Source of the DNA: Microvirga lupini
GTDB lineage: Bacteria; Pseudomonadota; Alphaproteobacteria; Rhizobiales; Beijerinckiaceae
Direction of reading: 5' to 3'
DNA length: 64,000 nucleotides
Assembly: GCF_014191055.1 (NCBI RefSeq)
Contig: NZ_JACHWB010000002.1
Location: 1 to 64,000 of the forward strand
Shown here: piece after piece, positions 45,155 to 55,104 of the stretch
Numbering within the stretch: the stretch's first letter is position 1
How the letters are laid out: each line of letters starts with the position of its first letter
Notes under the pieces: generated by a model
What the model saw: the letters and a program-made list of their open reading frames with translations, nothing else
What the model was told of the DNA's origin: nothing
The model's database searches: none
Made by a program: the position numbers and the translations under genes

Positions 45155-47212
45155 GTGAGCCTCAACATGCGTCTTCTCAAAGGTCTTCTTCTGACATCCG
45201 TCGCGCTTGTCCAACTCTCCACCCTCGCGGTCCAGGCCACCGAGACGTCCCTTCCGAAGACTGAAACGCCTCAGACCAGCACCCTGGAAACCTTCGTTCC
45301 GGCCAATCCAGTGCCGGGAGACCTGGATCATCTGCCGGGTATCTTCAAGGCCTATCGGGACAACGATCTGACCGAGGCCGAGATCCTCAAGACCAAGCTC
45401 ACCCAGCCGGCCGCCCGGGCCCTGAGCGAGTGGTACGGGATCCGCAGCGGCACGCCCGTCACCTTCGACCGCATCATGGCCTTCCGGAAGGATTATCCGG
45501 ACTGGCCCCTCACCAATCAGATCCGGCGCAGAAGCGAGGATGCCCTGCTGGCCGAGCGCCGGTCGCCGCCCCAAGTCCGCTTCTTCTTTTCCAACCAGGC
45601 TCCTGTCACTACAGGCGGGCGGATCGCCCTCGCCTTCGCCCTGAAGGCGGATGGCCTTGAGCAGGAAGCCCATGAGAAGATCCGCCATGTGTGGCGCGAG
45701 GATACGTTCGGTCCCGACATGGAGCGCCGCATCCTCGACCAATTTCCCGGAGTCCTGACCCGGGCCGACCACCGTTTCCGCATGGAGCGGCTGCTCCTGA
45801 AGGAGAACTGGGGCGGAGCCCAGCGGGCCGCGGGTCACGCGGGCAAGGATTACGAGCTTCTCGTCAAGGCGCGCATGGCCGTGTTCCAGGGCAAGAAGAA
45901 AGCCCAGAAGGCTTTTGCGGCCGTACCGGCCTCCCTGCGCGGCGACCCGTCCTATCTCTTCTCCCGCGCACTGCTCCAGCGCCGCAGCAACAACCTGGTC
46001 GAGGCCGCCGGCATCATCATGCAGGCGCCGCGCGATCCGGAACTGCGGGTCGATGGCGACGAGTGGTGGGCCGAGCAGCGCCTGATCACCCGTGAGCTTC
46101 TCGACAAGGGCGATGCCAAGACGGCCTACGAGGTCGCGAGCCACCATGCGGCCGAGTCGCCGGTGCAGCAAATCGAGGCGGAGTTCCATGCCGGCTGGAT
46201 CGCCCTGCGCTTCCTGAACGAACCTTCGAAAGCCTCACAGCACTTCGCAGCCGTCGCCAAGACGGCTTCGACCCCCATCTCCATGTCCCGCGTCGCCTAT
46301 TGGCAGGGCCGTGCGGCGGAGGCGGCCGGCGAGGCTCAGAACGCTCGCCTGTTCTATGAGCGCGCCGCCGACCAGCCCACGACCTATTACGGGCAGTTGG
46401 CCCAGGAAAAGCTCGGTCGGACCATCGCCTTGAGGAAGGTCGCCCCCCTGACAGAGAGCGAGCGCAAGGCTTTCGACGCCCTCGTTCCGGTCCAGGCACT
46501 GCAGCTGCTGCAGCAGCTCGGCGAGCCGGATCTGGCCATGGGCCTCTATTCCGATCTTGCCCAGACCTTGAGCGACCCTGGTCAGCTCGATGCGCTCGCG
46601 AGTCTCGCCACATCGCAGCAGAACCCCCGGGCTGTTCTCGCCATCGGCAAGATGGCCCTGCAAAGAGGCTTCCCTCTCGATCAGCATGCCTATCCGCTCG
46701 CGGCCATCCCGGACTTCCAGCCCGTCGGGGACGAGGTGGAGCCCGCCATGGTCTATGCCATCGCCCGCCAGGAAAGCGCCTTCAATCCACGCGCCGTTTC
46801 CAGCGCCGGCGCGCGCGGCCTCATGCAGCTCATGCCGGAGACCGCCAAGAGGACGGCCAAGCGCTTCGGTGTCGGCTTCGATCTGAAGCGTCTGATCGAG
46901 GACCCCTCCTACAACGCCAAGATCGGCTCGGCCCATCTCGGCGAGCTGATGGAGGATTGGAAGGGCTCCCATATCCTTGCCTTCGCGTCCTACAATGCGG
47001 GCGGCGGCAACGTGATCAAATGGGTCCGCTCCTACGGCGACCCCCGCAAGCCGGACGTGGACGAGGTCGATTGGGTCGAGCGCATCCCCTTCTATGAGAC
47101 CCGCAATTACGTGCAGCGCGTTCTCGAGAATCTGAGGGTCTATCGGCAACGCCTGAAAGAGAAATCGGCTCCGGCGGCTCCGGCAACGGCGGACGCGACA
47201 AGCACCAACTAG
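45155..47212 (+). CDS. slt: Soluble lytic murein transglycosylase
   Basis: 685-residue periplasmic Slt70-type enzyme. Signal peptide within the first 32 residues (RLLKGLLLTSVALVQLS), a long alpha-helical U/L region (about residues 60-500), and a C-terminal SLT catalytic domain with the Glu in AIARQESAFNPRAVSSAG, then GLMQLMPETAK and SYNAGGGNVIKWV. Start uncertain: GTG 45,155 follows AAGGGG, while ATG 45,167 is a simpler signal-peptide start. Confidence 0.92.
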   Translation: MSLNMRLLKGLLLTSVALVQLSTLAVQATETSLPKTETPQTSTLETFVPANPVPGDLDHLPGIFKAYRDNDLTEAEILKTKLTQPAARALSEWYGIRSGTPVTFDRIMAFRKDYPDWPLTNQIRRRSEDALLAERRSPPQVRFFFSNQAPVTTGGRIALAFALKADGLEQEAHEKIRHVWREDTFGPDMERRILDQFPGVLTRADHRFRMERLLLKENWGGAQRAAGHAGKDYELLVKARMAVFQGKKKAQKAFAAVPASLRGDPSYLFSRALLQRRSNNLVEAAGIIMQAPRDPELRVDGDEWWAEQRLITRELLDKGDAKTAYEVASHHAAESPVQQIEAEFHAGWIALRFLNEPSKASQHFAAVAKTASTPISMSRVAYWQGRAAEAAGEAQNARLFYERAADQPTTYYGQLAQEKLGRTIALRKVAPLTESERKAFDALVPVQALQLLQQLGEPDLAMGLYSDLAQTLSDPGQLDALASLATSQQNPRAVLAIGKMALQRGFPLDQHAYPLAAIPDFQPVGDEVEPAMVYAIARQESAFNPRAVSSAGARGLMQLMPETAKRTAKRFGVGFDLKRLIEDPSYNAKIGSAHLGELMEDWKGSHILAFASYNAGGGNVIKWVRSYGDPRKPDVDEVDWVERIPFYETRNYVQRVLENLRVYRQRLKEKSAPAAPATADATSTN

Positions 47213-47257
47213 TCATGCAAGATGCCGCTCATCCGTACCCCATGACCATGGATTGAG

Positions 47258-48139
47258 ATGAGCGACACCTATAAGGATCTTTTTGTGTCCGCAGCCGACG
47301 GGCTGCGCCTTTACGCCCGAGACTATGATCCCGGCACGGCCGGTGCCTTGCCGGTCGTGTGCCTGTCTGGCCTCACGCGGTCATCCGAAGATTTTCACGA
47401 GCTTGCTGTGGCTCTGAGCCGCGACGCGTCGCAGCCCCGCCGTGTCCTCTCTCTGGACTATCGCGGCCGCGGCCGCTCCGACTGGGACAAGGACTGGCGC
47501 AATTACGACGTCAAGATCGAGCTGAACGACGTCCTGCAGGTTCTCACGGCAGCGGGAATCGAGAAGGCGGTGTTCGTCGGCACGTCCCGTGGCGGGTTGA
47601 TCACCATGGCCTTGAGTGCGGTCCGCCCCACATTGATCGCAGGTGCGGTCCTCAACGATATCGGTCCCGTGCTCGAAGCCGCAGGGCTCGCGCGAATTCG
47701 CGGATATGTCGGCAAGTTGCCGACGCCCCGCACCATGGACGAGGCCGTGCAGATCCTGCGCCAGACCTCGGGAACGGAATTTTCCGCCTTCACCGACGAC
47801 CAATGGCAGGCCTTGGCCCGAGTCACATGGCGTGAGAGCGAAGGCCAACTCATTCTGAACTACGACCCGAACCTGATGAAGACGCTCGAGACAGCAGATC
47901 CACAGGCACCCCTGCCCGATCTGTGGCCGCTCTTCGAAGGCTTGAAGCCGTTCCCGCTTCTCGTCATCCGCGGGGAGCATTCGGACCTGCTGTCGGCCAC
48001 AACGGTGGAGGCGATGCAGGACAGACACCCACGGCTCACGGCGATCACGGTTCCCGGTCAGGGCCACGCCCCTGCCCTCGATGGCAACCTCACACAGACA
48101 ATCGAACACTTTGTCCTGTCAGTGGAGAATTCCGCCTGA
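47258..48139 (+). CDS. Alpha/beta hydrolase
   Basis: 293-residue serine hydrolase. Oxyanion region VVCLSGLTRSSEDFHELA, nucleophile elbow FVGTSRGGLITM (Ser about residue 110), late acid in VIRGEHSDLLSA and His in VPGQGHAPALDG. Substrate not predictable. Ends before a strong bidirectional terminator shared with hppD. Confidence 0.82.
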   Translation: MSDTYKDLFVSAADGLRLYARDYDPGTAGALPVVCLSGLTRSSEDFHELAVALSRDASQPRRVLSLDYRGRGRSDWDKDWRNYDVKIELNDVLQVLTAAGIEKAVFVGTSRGGLITMALSAVRPTLIAGAVLNDIGPVLEAAGLARIRGYVGKLPTPRTMDEAVQILRQTSGTEFSAFTDDQWQALARVTWRESEGQLILNYDPNLMKTLETADPQAPLPDLWPLFEGLKPFPLLVIRGEHSDLLSATTVEAMQDRHPRLTAITVPGQGHAPALDGNLTQTIEHFVLSVENSA

Positions 48140-48170
48140 AGCGTGAACTCGTAGAGACCTGCCGAACGCA

Positions 48171-48201
48171 AAAAGAGGCCGGAACGCGTCCGGCCTCTTT
48201 T
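48171..48201. terminator. Bidirectional terminator between the hydrolase gene and hppD
   Basis: Perfect 13-base stem AAAAGAGGCCGGA/TCCGGCCTCTTTT (48,171-48,183 with 48,189-48,201) and ACGCG loop; A-run on one side and T-run on the other, so it works in both directions for the two convergent genes. Confidence 0.9.
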
Positions 48202-48218
48202 GACGTTTAGCGCGAAGA

Positions 48219-49334
48219 TCAGGCGACCTTCGGGCCGATCACGCCGCGGCGAATCTGATCCTCCTCGATGGATTCGAAGAGAGCCTTGAAGTTGCCCTCG
48301 CCGAATCCGTCATCGCCCTTGCGTTGGATGTACTCGAAGAAGATCGGTCCGATGGCCGTCTTGCCAAAGCGCTGGAGCAGCACCTTCGTGAAGCCGCCCT
48401 CGACCACGCCCTCCCCGTCGATGAGGATGCCGTTATTCTTGAGACGGTCAAGAGGCTCCTCATGCTTCGGAAGGCGCTTGTCGACCCGCGAGTAGTAGAT
48501 CTCGTTCGGCGCAGGCATGAATTCGAGACCGGCATCGATGAGCGTCTCGATGGATTCATAGAGGTCATGCGATCCCAGCGCGATGTGCTGGATACCCTCG
48601 CCCTTGTATTCCTGGAGATACTCTTCGATCTGCCCGGTCTCGCCCGCATCCTCGTTGATCGGAATGCGGATCTTGCCGTCCGGGCTCGTCATGGCGCGGG
48701 AATGCAGACCCGTGAGCTTGCCCTCGATGTCGAAATAACGGATCTGGCGGAAGTTGAAGAGGCGCTCGTAGAAGCCCGCCCATTCGTTCAGCCGCCCACG
48801 ATAGACGTTGTGGGTCAGGTGATCGATATAATAGAGACCGACGCCCTTCGGCTTCGGATCGGGCTCGCCCAGCCACTCGAAATCGACGTCATAGATCGAA
48901 CCCTTCGCGCCGTAGCGGTCGACGAAGTAGATCTGCAGGCCGCCGATGCCCTCGATCGCCGGGATCTCGAGTTCGTTGGGTCCGACCTGGGTCTGTACGG
49001 GCTTCGCACCCATGGAGAGCGCGCGCTCGTAGGCGTATTTCGCATCGGCAACACGGAAGGCCATGGCCGGCGCAGACGGCCCGTGCTGGGCCGCGAAACG
49101 CTCAGCGAAGGAACCGGGCTGGGCATTGACGACGAAGTTGATGTCGCCTTGCCGGTAGAGCAGCACGTTCTTCGACCGGTGCTTGGCCACGACGCTGAAG
49201 CCCATGGTCTTGAAGAGACGGTCGAGGGCCTGCGGATCGGGGTGACAATATTCCACGAATTCGAAGCCATCCGTCCCCATCGGGTTCTCTTCGGAAATGG
49301 TGGCCGGGGGCGCATCATGCGGGAACGGTCCCAT
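48219..49334 (-). CDS. hppD: 4-hydroxyphenylpyruvate dioxygenase
   Basis: 371-residue non-haem iron enzyme converting 4-hydroxyphenylpyruvate to homogentisate in tyrosine breakdown. The C-terminal half has the ligand histidines in IDHLTHNVYRGR and IQHIALGSHDLY and the ligand Glu in GPIFFEYIQRKGDDGFGEGN. Start at 49,334: AGGAGG lies 6 bases upstream and the N-terminus gives the normal length. In the same orientation as maiA and a MarR gene upstream; homogentisate dioxygenase is not in the window. Confidence 0.94.
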   Translation of the reverse strand: MGPFPHDAPPATISEENPMGTDGFEFVEYCHPDPQALDRLFKTMGFSVVAKHRSKNVLLYRQGDINFVVNAQPGSFAERFAAQHGPSAPAMAFRVADAKYAYERALSMGAKPVQTQVGPNELEIPAIEGIGGLQIYFVDRYGAKGSIYDVDFEWLGEPDPKPKGVGLYYIDHLTHNVYRGRLNEWAGFYERLFNFRQIRYFDIEGKLTGLHSRAMTSPDGKIRIPINEDAGETGQIEEYLQEYKGEGIQHIALGSHDLYESIETLIDAGLEFMPAPNEIYYSRVDKRLPKHEEPLDRLKNNGILIDGEGVVEGGFTKVLLQRFGKTAIGPIFFEYIQRKGDDGFGEGNFKALFESIEEDQIRRGVIGPKVA

Positions 49335-49419
49335 GGTCTTCCTCCTGTCATGCCTCCGGTGAGGGAGGCTTTTGCGTGTAACACCAATGCATTCGCCGTT
49401 CGGCGGATGCGATTCTTCG

Positions 49420-50046
49420 TCAGGCAGCGTCGGGCTGGTTTGCTGGCGCGGCGTCCTGGAAAGCCTTGTGTGCGGCGCAAGCCGCATCGACCGCGACGAT
49501 CTTCGGATAGGCATCGAGCGGGACATTGAAGCGCCGCGCATTGGCGACCTGCGGCACGAGATAGACATCGGCCAGGGTGATCTTGGACCCGAAGGCGTAG
49601 GGTCCCGGCCCAAGCAGGGTCTCGATGGCATCGAAGCCTTCGCGAACCCAATGGGCATACCACTCGTCCGCAGCAGCCTGATCGTGCCCGAGGCGTTTCT
49701 TGAGGTAGGCCAGCGTTCCGGAATTGTTGAGCGGGTGGATATCGCAGGCGATCAGGCTGGCAATGGCCCGGACCTTGGCCCGGTTGACGGCGCCCACCGG
49801 CAGCAGCGGCGGCTCTGGATATGCCTCATCGAGATATTCGAGAATGGCGGGCGACTGGATCAGCGTCGTCCCGCCGATGTCGAGGGAGGGCACGCGCTTT
49901 TGCGGGTTGACCGCCGCATAGCCCGCTTCGCGCTGCTCCCCTTTCAGAAGGTTCACCGGCACGGATTCGTAGGAGACGCCCTTGAGATTGAGCGCGATCC
50001 TGACCCGGTAGGCGGCGGATGAACGGAAATAGGTGTAGAGCCTCAC
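49420..50046 (-). CDS. maiA: Maleylacetoacetate isomerase
   Basis: 208-residue zeta-class glutathione transferase isomerising maleylacetoacetate to fumarylacetoacetate. N-terminal YFRSSAAYRVRIALNLKG is the zeta signature, with KRVPSLDIGGTTLIQSPAIL in the thioredoxin-like domain and GSKITLADVYLVPQVANA in the helical domain. Its ATG overlaps the stop of the MarR gene by 4 bases, which ties regulation and pathway together. Confidence 0.92.
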   Translation of the reverse strand: MRLYTYFRSSAAYRVRIALNLKGVSYESVPVNLLKGEQREAGYAAVNPQKRVPSLDIGGTTLIQSPAILEYLDEAYPEPPLLPVGAVNRAKVRAIASLIACDIHPLNNSGTLAYLKKRLGHDQAAADEWYAHWVREGFDAIETLLGPGPYAFGSKITLADVYLVPQVANARRFNVPLDAYPKIVAVDAACAAHKAFQDAAPANQPDAA

Positions 50047-50552
50047 GCCTCTTCCCCCTCCGCATCCTGCGGCGCCAGCAATCGCGCCTGCCGGGTGAGC
50101 TTGTCGATCAAGGCGGAGAGCGTCTGCTGCTCCTGGGGCGTCAGCACCGAAAGCAGGCGCTCTCCGACGGCAAGGGCTTCCGGAGCCACCGCCTCATAGA
50201 TCGCCCGTCCTTCCGGCGTCAGGGCGAGCCATTCCTCGCGGCGATCGTCCAGGTTCGGGCGGCGCTTGACGAGCCCACGCTTCTCGAGTGCTGAAACCGC
50301 CCGCGAGACCGTCGATTTGTGCATGACGCCATCGGGTGCCATGTCCCTGGCCGTCCGGCATTCATATTGCCCGAGGGTTACGATGACCCGCCATGCCGGG
50401 ATTGAGAGGCCGAACCGCTCGGCATAGATCTGGGCCAGCGCGCTTGAGGTCAGCCCGGCGAGCACGTTGAGCCGATAGGGCAGAAACTCCTCCAGAACCA
50501 CCAGGGGCTCGGGGGCCGGCTTCCTCGCTGCAGATCCGCTCGCCATCGCCAT
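50043..50552 (-). CDS. MarR family regulator of the tyrosine catabolism genes
   Basis: About 169-residue MarR-family protein. Core begins VVLEEFLPYRLNVLAGLTSS; the helix-turn-helix is around GVMHKSTVSRAVSALEKRGL and the wing VKRRPNLDDRREEWLAL with conserved Asp-Arg-Arg. Start is uncertain: ATGs at 50,567, 50,552 and 50,546 are possible; the first lies inside a candidate operator and none has a strong ribosome site. Translationally coupled to maiA, so it likely controls maiA/hppD and itself. Confidence 0.85.
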   Translation of the reverse strand: MAMASGSAARKPAPEPLVVLEEFLPYRLNVLAGLTSSALAQIYAERFGLSIPAWRVIVTLGQYECRTARDMAPDGVMHKSTVSRAVSALEKRGLVKRRPNLDDRREEWLALTPEGRAIYEAVAPEALAVGERLLSVLTPQEQQTLSALIDKLTRQARLLAPQDAEGEEA

Positions 50553-50559
50553 TCCGATT

Positions 50560-50573
50560 GTTGCCATTGCAAC
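50560..50573 (+). promoter_or_regulatory. Candidate MarR operator, site 1
   Basis: Palindrome GTTGCCATTGCAAC (GTTGC-N4-GCAAC), right at the start of the MarR gene. Confidence 0.5.
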
Positions 50574-50587
50574 CAATAGCAGGATTC

Positions 50588-50601
50588 GTTGCACGGGCAA
50601 C
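50588..50601 (+). promoter_or_regulatory. Candidate MarR operator, site 2
   Basis: Palindrome GTTGCACGGGCAAC, same GTTGC-N4-GCAAC form as site 1, with centres 28 bases apart. Confidence 0.5.
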
Positions 50602-50652
50602 TAGATTTACCTGACGAAACGTCAAGACAGCCTTGCTTCCGAAATGGTTGGA

Positions 50653-51420
50653 TCAGGTCTCGGGCTCGAAGCTCAGCCCGTCGCCGATGCTCTCAAGCGT
50701 GGGCGCAGACCCCTGCGGGAGCGTTTGCCAACGGACTTTCTGGGTGTCGCGGCTGATATGGCCCGTCGTCCTTTTCACTTTTCGGGTCAGATAGTTGATG
50801 CTGACAGACGTCGTGTCGCCGCTACCGCGATGAGTTGCATTTCGGTCGTAGCCGATCAGCTCAAAGCGGCCGGATCTATGCCGGAATGTATAAGTCGTGT
50901 TGAACGTCTCCCACCCTCCCGCACTCATCCACCAGTTCAGTCGCACCTGAAAACTGTCCCTTAAGAGGGCGATCCCGCTCTCCTTGTCGAAGTGATCGTC
51001 GGCGGCGGGCTCTATGCGGCGGGGAATGAGCGTGTGGTTCTCAAGCTGCAGGCCGAATTTGCCTGAACTCCGATCATGAAAAGCGACAGCCAGAATGCGA
51101 GGATTGGTGTCGAACGGCTTCTCGCCCAACCCTTCGAAGTCTTTGATCACATTGGCAGGGTCGTTCTGGCGCAGGACCAGGACCAGATCGGCACGGCCGT
51201 CCCGGTTGAGATCGCCAGACACTTGCACCTCAAGCAGCCATCCTGCTGGAACGAAGCCTTCCGCCGCCTCGGCCTGTCGCGCGAGGCTGGGATAAACGAC
51301 CTCCGGAATGGTGAGGTCCTGAGCCGCTGCGATGGGAGAAAGAAGAATCGCAGCGGCAGAAGCAAGACAGGTGAGAATGGCTGTCAGGCGAGAAACGAGT
51401 CTCGCCTGACAGGGCCTCAT
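50653..51420 (-). CDS. Exported hypothetical protein with an FG-GAP/EF-hand-like motif
   Basis: 255-residue protein with a signal peptide (hydrophobic AILTCLASAAAILLSPIAAA, cleavage near AAAQ). Mature part contains VSGDLNRDGRADLVLVLRQ, a calcium-loop-like DxNxDGxxD motif as found in VCBS/FG-GAP repeats, here once only. No known family or enzyme motif. The ATG at 51,420 follows the TRAP binding-protein stop by 2 bases, so both form an operon. A perfect 13-base hairpin starts 5 bases after the ATG and covers the signal-peptide codons. Confidence 0.7.
   Translation of the reverse strand: MRPCQARLVSRLTAILTCLASAAAILLSPIAAAQDLTIPEVVYPSLARQAEAAEGFVPAGWLLEVQVSGDLNRDGRADLVLVLRQNDPANVIKDFEGLGEKPFDTNPRILAVAFHDRSSGKFGLQLENHTLIPRRIEPAADDHFDKESGIALLRDSFQVRLNWWMSAGGWETFNTTYTFRHRSGRFELIGYDRNATHRGSGDTTSVSINYLTRKVKRTTGHISRDTQKVRWQTLPQGSAPTLESIGDGLSFEPET
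51381..51412. other. Strong hairpin inside the 5' end of the exported-protein gene
   Basis: Perfect 13-base stem CTGTCAGGCGAGA/TCTCGCCTGACAG (51,381-51,393 with 51,400-51,412), AACGAG loop, directly after the start codon of the minus-strand gene. No U-run on either side, so it more likely limits translation of the second gene, or ends/stabilises the dctP message, than terminates classically. Confidence 0.6.
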
Positions 51421-51422
51421 GG

Positions 51423-52520
<1,098 letters not shown>

Positions 52521-52584
52521 TGGCGTTTCCCCGGAAAGCATTTCGTTGCAAGTTGAATGGACCATAACAACCCGGTCGGTGGCA

Positions 52585-53604
52585 ATGAAGCTCTCCTCCC
52601 TCAATCAAGGCCGTGATGGCCGCCTCGTCGTCGTCTCGAAGGACCTGACTCGCGCGACGGATGCATTTTTCATTGTTCCGACGCTCCAGCAAGCCCTGGA
52701 CGATTGGGAAAAAGTCGAGCCTCGCCTGCGCGACCTGGCCGAACAGCTCGAGCACGGCTCGGTCCCTGCCTTCCGCTTCCACGAGCATGATTGCGCCTCG
52801 CCCCTGCCCCGCGCCTATCAATGGGCCGACGGCTCGGCCTATGTGAATCACGTGGAGCTGGTGCGCAAAGCCCGTGGGGCGGAGATGCCGGCCTCCTTCT
52901 GGACCGACCCGCTCATGTATCAGGGTGGCTCTGACTCCTTCCTCGGCCCGCGCGACCCAATCCCGGCGGCCGACGAAGCGCACGGCATCGATTTCGAGGC
53001 CGAGGTGGCGGTGATCACCGGCGACGTGCGCATGGGGGCCAGCCGCGAGGAGGCGGCGGCGGCCATCAAGCTGGTTGTTCTCGTCAACGACGTTTCCTTG
53101 CGCAACCTTATCCCAGGCGAGCTTGCCAAGGGGTTCGGCTTCTTCCAGGCCAAGCCCTCCTCCACCCTGTCGCCGGTGGCGGTCACGCCCGACGAGCTGG
53201 GCGACGCCTGGGACGGCGGCAAGTTGCACCTCCCCCTGCTCTCCACCCTCAACGGCAAGCCATTCGGCAAGCCGGATGCTGGGGTCGACATGACCTTCGA
53301 CTTCCCGACCCTGATCGCGCATGCGGCCAAGACCCGGCCGCTCGGGGCCGGCACGGTCATCGGCTCGGGCACGGTCTCCAACAAGGACGAGGGCGGCGGA
53401 CCGGGCAAAGCCATCGAGCAGGGAGGCTTGGGCTATTCCTGCCTGGCGGAGCTACGCACGGTGGAGACGCTCGTCCATGGCGAGGCTAGAACGCCGTTCA
53501 TGCGCTTTGGCGACACGATCCGCATCGAGATGAAGGACCAGGCCGGCCACTCGATCTTCGGCGCCATCGAACAGGAGGTCCAGGCCTACCGCAAAGAGGC
53601 GTGA
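52585..53604 (+). CDS. Fumarylacetoacetate hydrolase family protein
   Basis: 339-residue FAH-fold enzyme. The segment PLPRAYQWADGSAYVNHVEL and WTDPLMYQGGSDSFLGP resemble the fumarylacetoacetases of Pseudomonas/Burkholderia homogentisate clusters. Metal-site acids are seen in IDFEAEVAVITGDVRMG, and GSGTVSNKD is the later family motif. Most likely splits fumarylacetoacetate into fumarate and acetoacetate, completing the path started by HppD and MaiA nearby; other acylpyruvates are possible. Follows GGTGG only. Its stop overlaps the next start. Confidence 0.85.
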   Translation: MKLSSLNQGRDGRLVVVSKDLTRATDAFFIVPTLQQALDDWEKVEPRLRDLAEQLEHGSVPAFRFHEHDCASPLPRAYQWADGSAYVNHVELVRKARGAEMPASFWTDPLMYQGGSDSFLGPRDPIPAADEAHGIDFEAEVAVITGDVRMGASREEAAAAIKLVVLVNDVSLRNLIPGELAKGFGFFQAKPSSTLSPVAVTPDELGDAWDGGKLHLPLLSTLNGKPFGKPDAGVDMTFDFPTLIAHAAKTRPLGAGTVIGSGTVSNKDEGGGPGKAIEQGGLGYSCLAELRTVETLVHGEARTPFMRFGDTIRIEMKDQAGHSIFGAIEQEVQAYRKEA

Positions 53605-53957
53605 CGCTGCGCCTAGATCACGTTCAGCTCGCCATCCCCGAAGGCGCGGATGACCTGTGCAGGCCGTTCTATACCGGCCTGCTCGGCATGACGGCAGTGC
53701 CGAAGCCCACTGGCCTCGCCAAGCGCGGCGGTCTCTGGCTGGAGAGCGGTTCGGTGCGGATCCATCTCGGCGTCGAGACGGATTTCCGCCCAGCCCGCAA
53801 GGCGCATCCGGCCATTGCCGTCGCCGACCTCGATGCCCTGGCGCGGCTTCTGCTCGAAGCGGGACATCATCCTGCCTGGGACGATGCCATTCCGGGCGTC
53901 CGGCGCTTTCATGTCGATGATCCGGTGGGCAACCGGATCGAGTTCATGCAGGGCTGA
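53601..53957 (+). CDS. VOC (glyoxalase) family protein
   Basis: 118-residue single VOC module. LRLDHVQLAIPEGADDLCRP at the N-terminus (metal His), then GGLWLESGSVRIHLGVE and the C-terminal FHVDDPVGNRIEFMQG with the metal Glu. Function in such stand-alone proteins ranges from glyoxalase to dioxygenase. GTG start overlaps the stop of the upstream hydrolase by 4 bases (GTGA), so the two are co-translated and probably in one pathway. Confidence 0.85.
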   Translation: MTLRLDHVQLAIPEGADDLCRPFYTGLLGMTAVPKPTGLAKRGGLWLESGSVRIHLGVETDFRPARKAHPAIAVADLDALARLLLEAGHHPAWDDAIPGVRRFHVDDPVGNRIEFMQG

Positions 53958-54042
53958 CCAATCGGTGAACGACGCCGTGCGGAACTCTTGGAAATGACCT
54001 GCCTTTTCCCTGATGCAAATCCTCAGCACAGGGAGAACACTT

Positions 54043-54795
54043 ATGAATCTCGGCAGCATCCTCGATGGCCTCATGCGCAGCCAGGGCTCGCTTGGGGGGC
54101 GTCAGCCGCAGCAAGGCGGCCTTGGCGGCATGCTGGGCGAGTCAGGCGGCCTCGGCTCGCAGATCCCCGGCGGCATGGGCGGCTTGGCGGCGGGAAGCCT
54201 CCTGTCCCTGATCCTGGGCTCCCGCGCCGGGCGCTCCGCCGGCGGCTCGCTCATGAAGGCCGGCGGCCTCGCAGTGCTCGCGAGCGTCGCCTTCAAGGCC
54301 TACCAGGACTGGCAGGCCAATCAGGCGCCGGGTGCCGGGCGGCCTGGAAGCGTGCCTGCCCAGCCGCCAGCCGGCAGCGGCTTCCACCTCGAGGAGGAGA
54401 AGGACAAGAACGGCCACGAGATGGGCCTCGCCCTCGTGCAGGCCATGATCTCGGCGGCGAAATCCGATGGGCATCTGGACGGCGAGGAAAGCACCCGGAT
54501 CCAGGAGCAGATCCAGCAGCTCGGCCTCGGCAACGAGGAGAAGGGCTTCCTGCTCGACATGATGGCGAAACCTGCCGATGCCGCCGCTATCGCCCGCTTG
54601 CCGAAAACCAAGGAGCAGGCCGCCGAGCTTTACGTGGCCTCGCGGGTGGCGATCGGAGACGCGGACACGCCGGAGGAGAAAGCCTATCTCGACCGCCTCG
54701 TGGCGCTCCTGGACCTTCCGGCCGATCTGGTCACGCACCTCGATGCGCAGCTCGGCGCCGTTCGCCAGACGGTCGCCACCGGCACGGGAGCCTGA
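54043..54795 (+). CDS. DUF533 family protein (YebE-like)
   Basis: 250-residue protein. Gly/Gln-rich N-terminus (residues 1-55) leading to a hydrophobic GGLAAGSLLSLILGSRAG segment, then a TerB-like helical domain with MISAAKSDGHLDGEESTRI (acidic metal-binding type loop) and YVASRVAIGDADTPEEKAYL. This is the DUF533 architecture; function unknown, inner-membrane association likely. AGGGAG lies 8 bases before the ATG. Followed by a 12-base hairpin. Confidence 0.83.
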   Translation: MNLGSILDGLMRSQGSLGGRQPQQGGLGGMLGESGGLGSQIPGGMGGLAAGSLLSLILGSRAGRSAGGSLMKAGGLAVLASVAFKAYQDWQANQAPGAGRPGSVPAQPPAGSGFHLEEEKDKNGHEMGLALVQAMISAAKSDGHLDGEESTRIQEQIQQLGLGNEEKGFLLDMMAKPADAAAIARLPKTKEQAAELYVASRVAIGDADTPEEKAYLDRLVALLDLPADLVTHLDAQLGAVRQTVATGTGA

Positions 54796-54805
54796 ACCGA
54801 CCCAG

Positions 54806-54834
54806 GAGGCTCCATGGGACAGCCATGGAGCCTC
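54806..54834 (+). terminator. Hairpin between the DUF533 and dodecin genes
   Basis: Perfect 12-base stem GAGGCTCCATGG/CCATGGAGCCTC (54,806-54,817 with 54,823-54,834), GACAG loop, then GTCTCT. Starts 10 bases after the stop codon; weak U-run, so partial termination is likely. Confidence 0.55.
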
Positions 54835-54861
54835 GTCTCTCCCCAACCCATGGAGCCCCTC

Positions 54862-55077
54862 ATGAGCGACCACGTCTACAAGATCGTCGAACTCGTCGGC
54901 TCGTCCGAGACCAGCATCGAGGATGCGATTCAGACCGCGATCCGGCGGGCCAGCGAAACGTTGAGAAACCTGCGCTGGTTCGAGGTCGTCCAGACCCGCG
55001 GCCATGTGGAGGACGGCGAGGTGCGCCATTATCAGGTGGTGCTCAAGGCCGGGTTCACGCTGGAAGCGGGCAGCTGA
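54862..55077 (+). CDS. Dodecin, flavin-binding
   Basis: 71-residue dodecin, a twelve-subunit shell storing flavins. The flavin-stacking Trp lies in [14 protein letters not shown] (about residue 39), the chain begins [20 protein letters not shown] and ends in [12 protein letters not shown]. Start at 54,862 with GGAG 7 bases upstream gives the normal length. Confidence 0.93.
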   Translation: MSDHVYKIVELVGSSETSIEDAIQTAIRRASETLRNLRWFEVVQTRGHVEDGEVRHYQVVLKAGFTLEAGS

Positions 55078-55104
55078 CGGGCTGCCCCCGCTCTCGTCCG
55101 TGTC

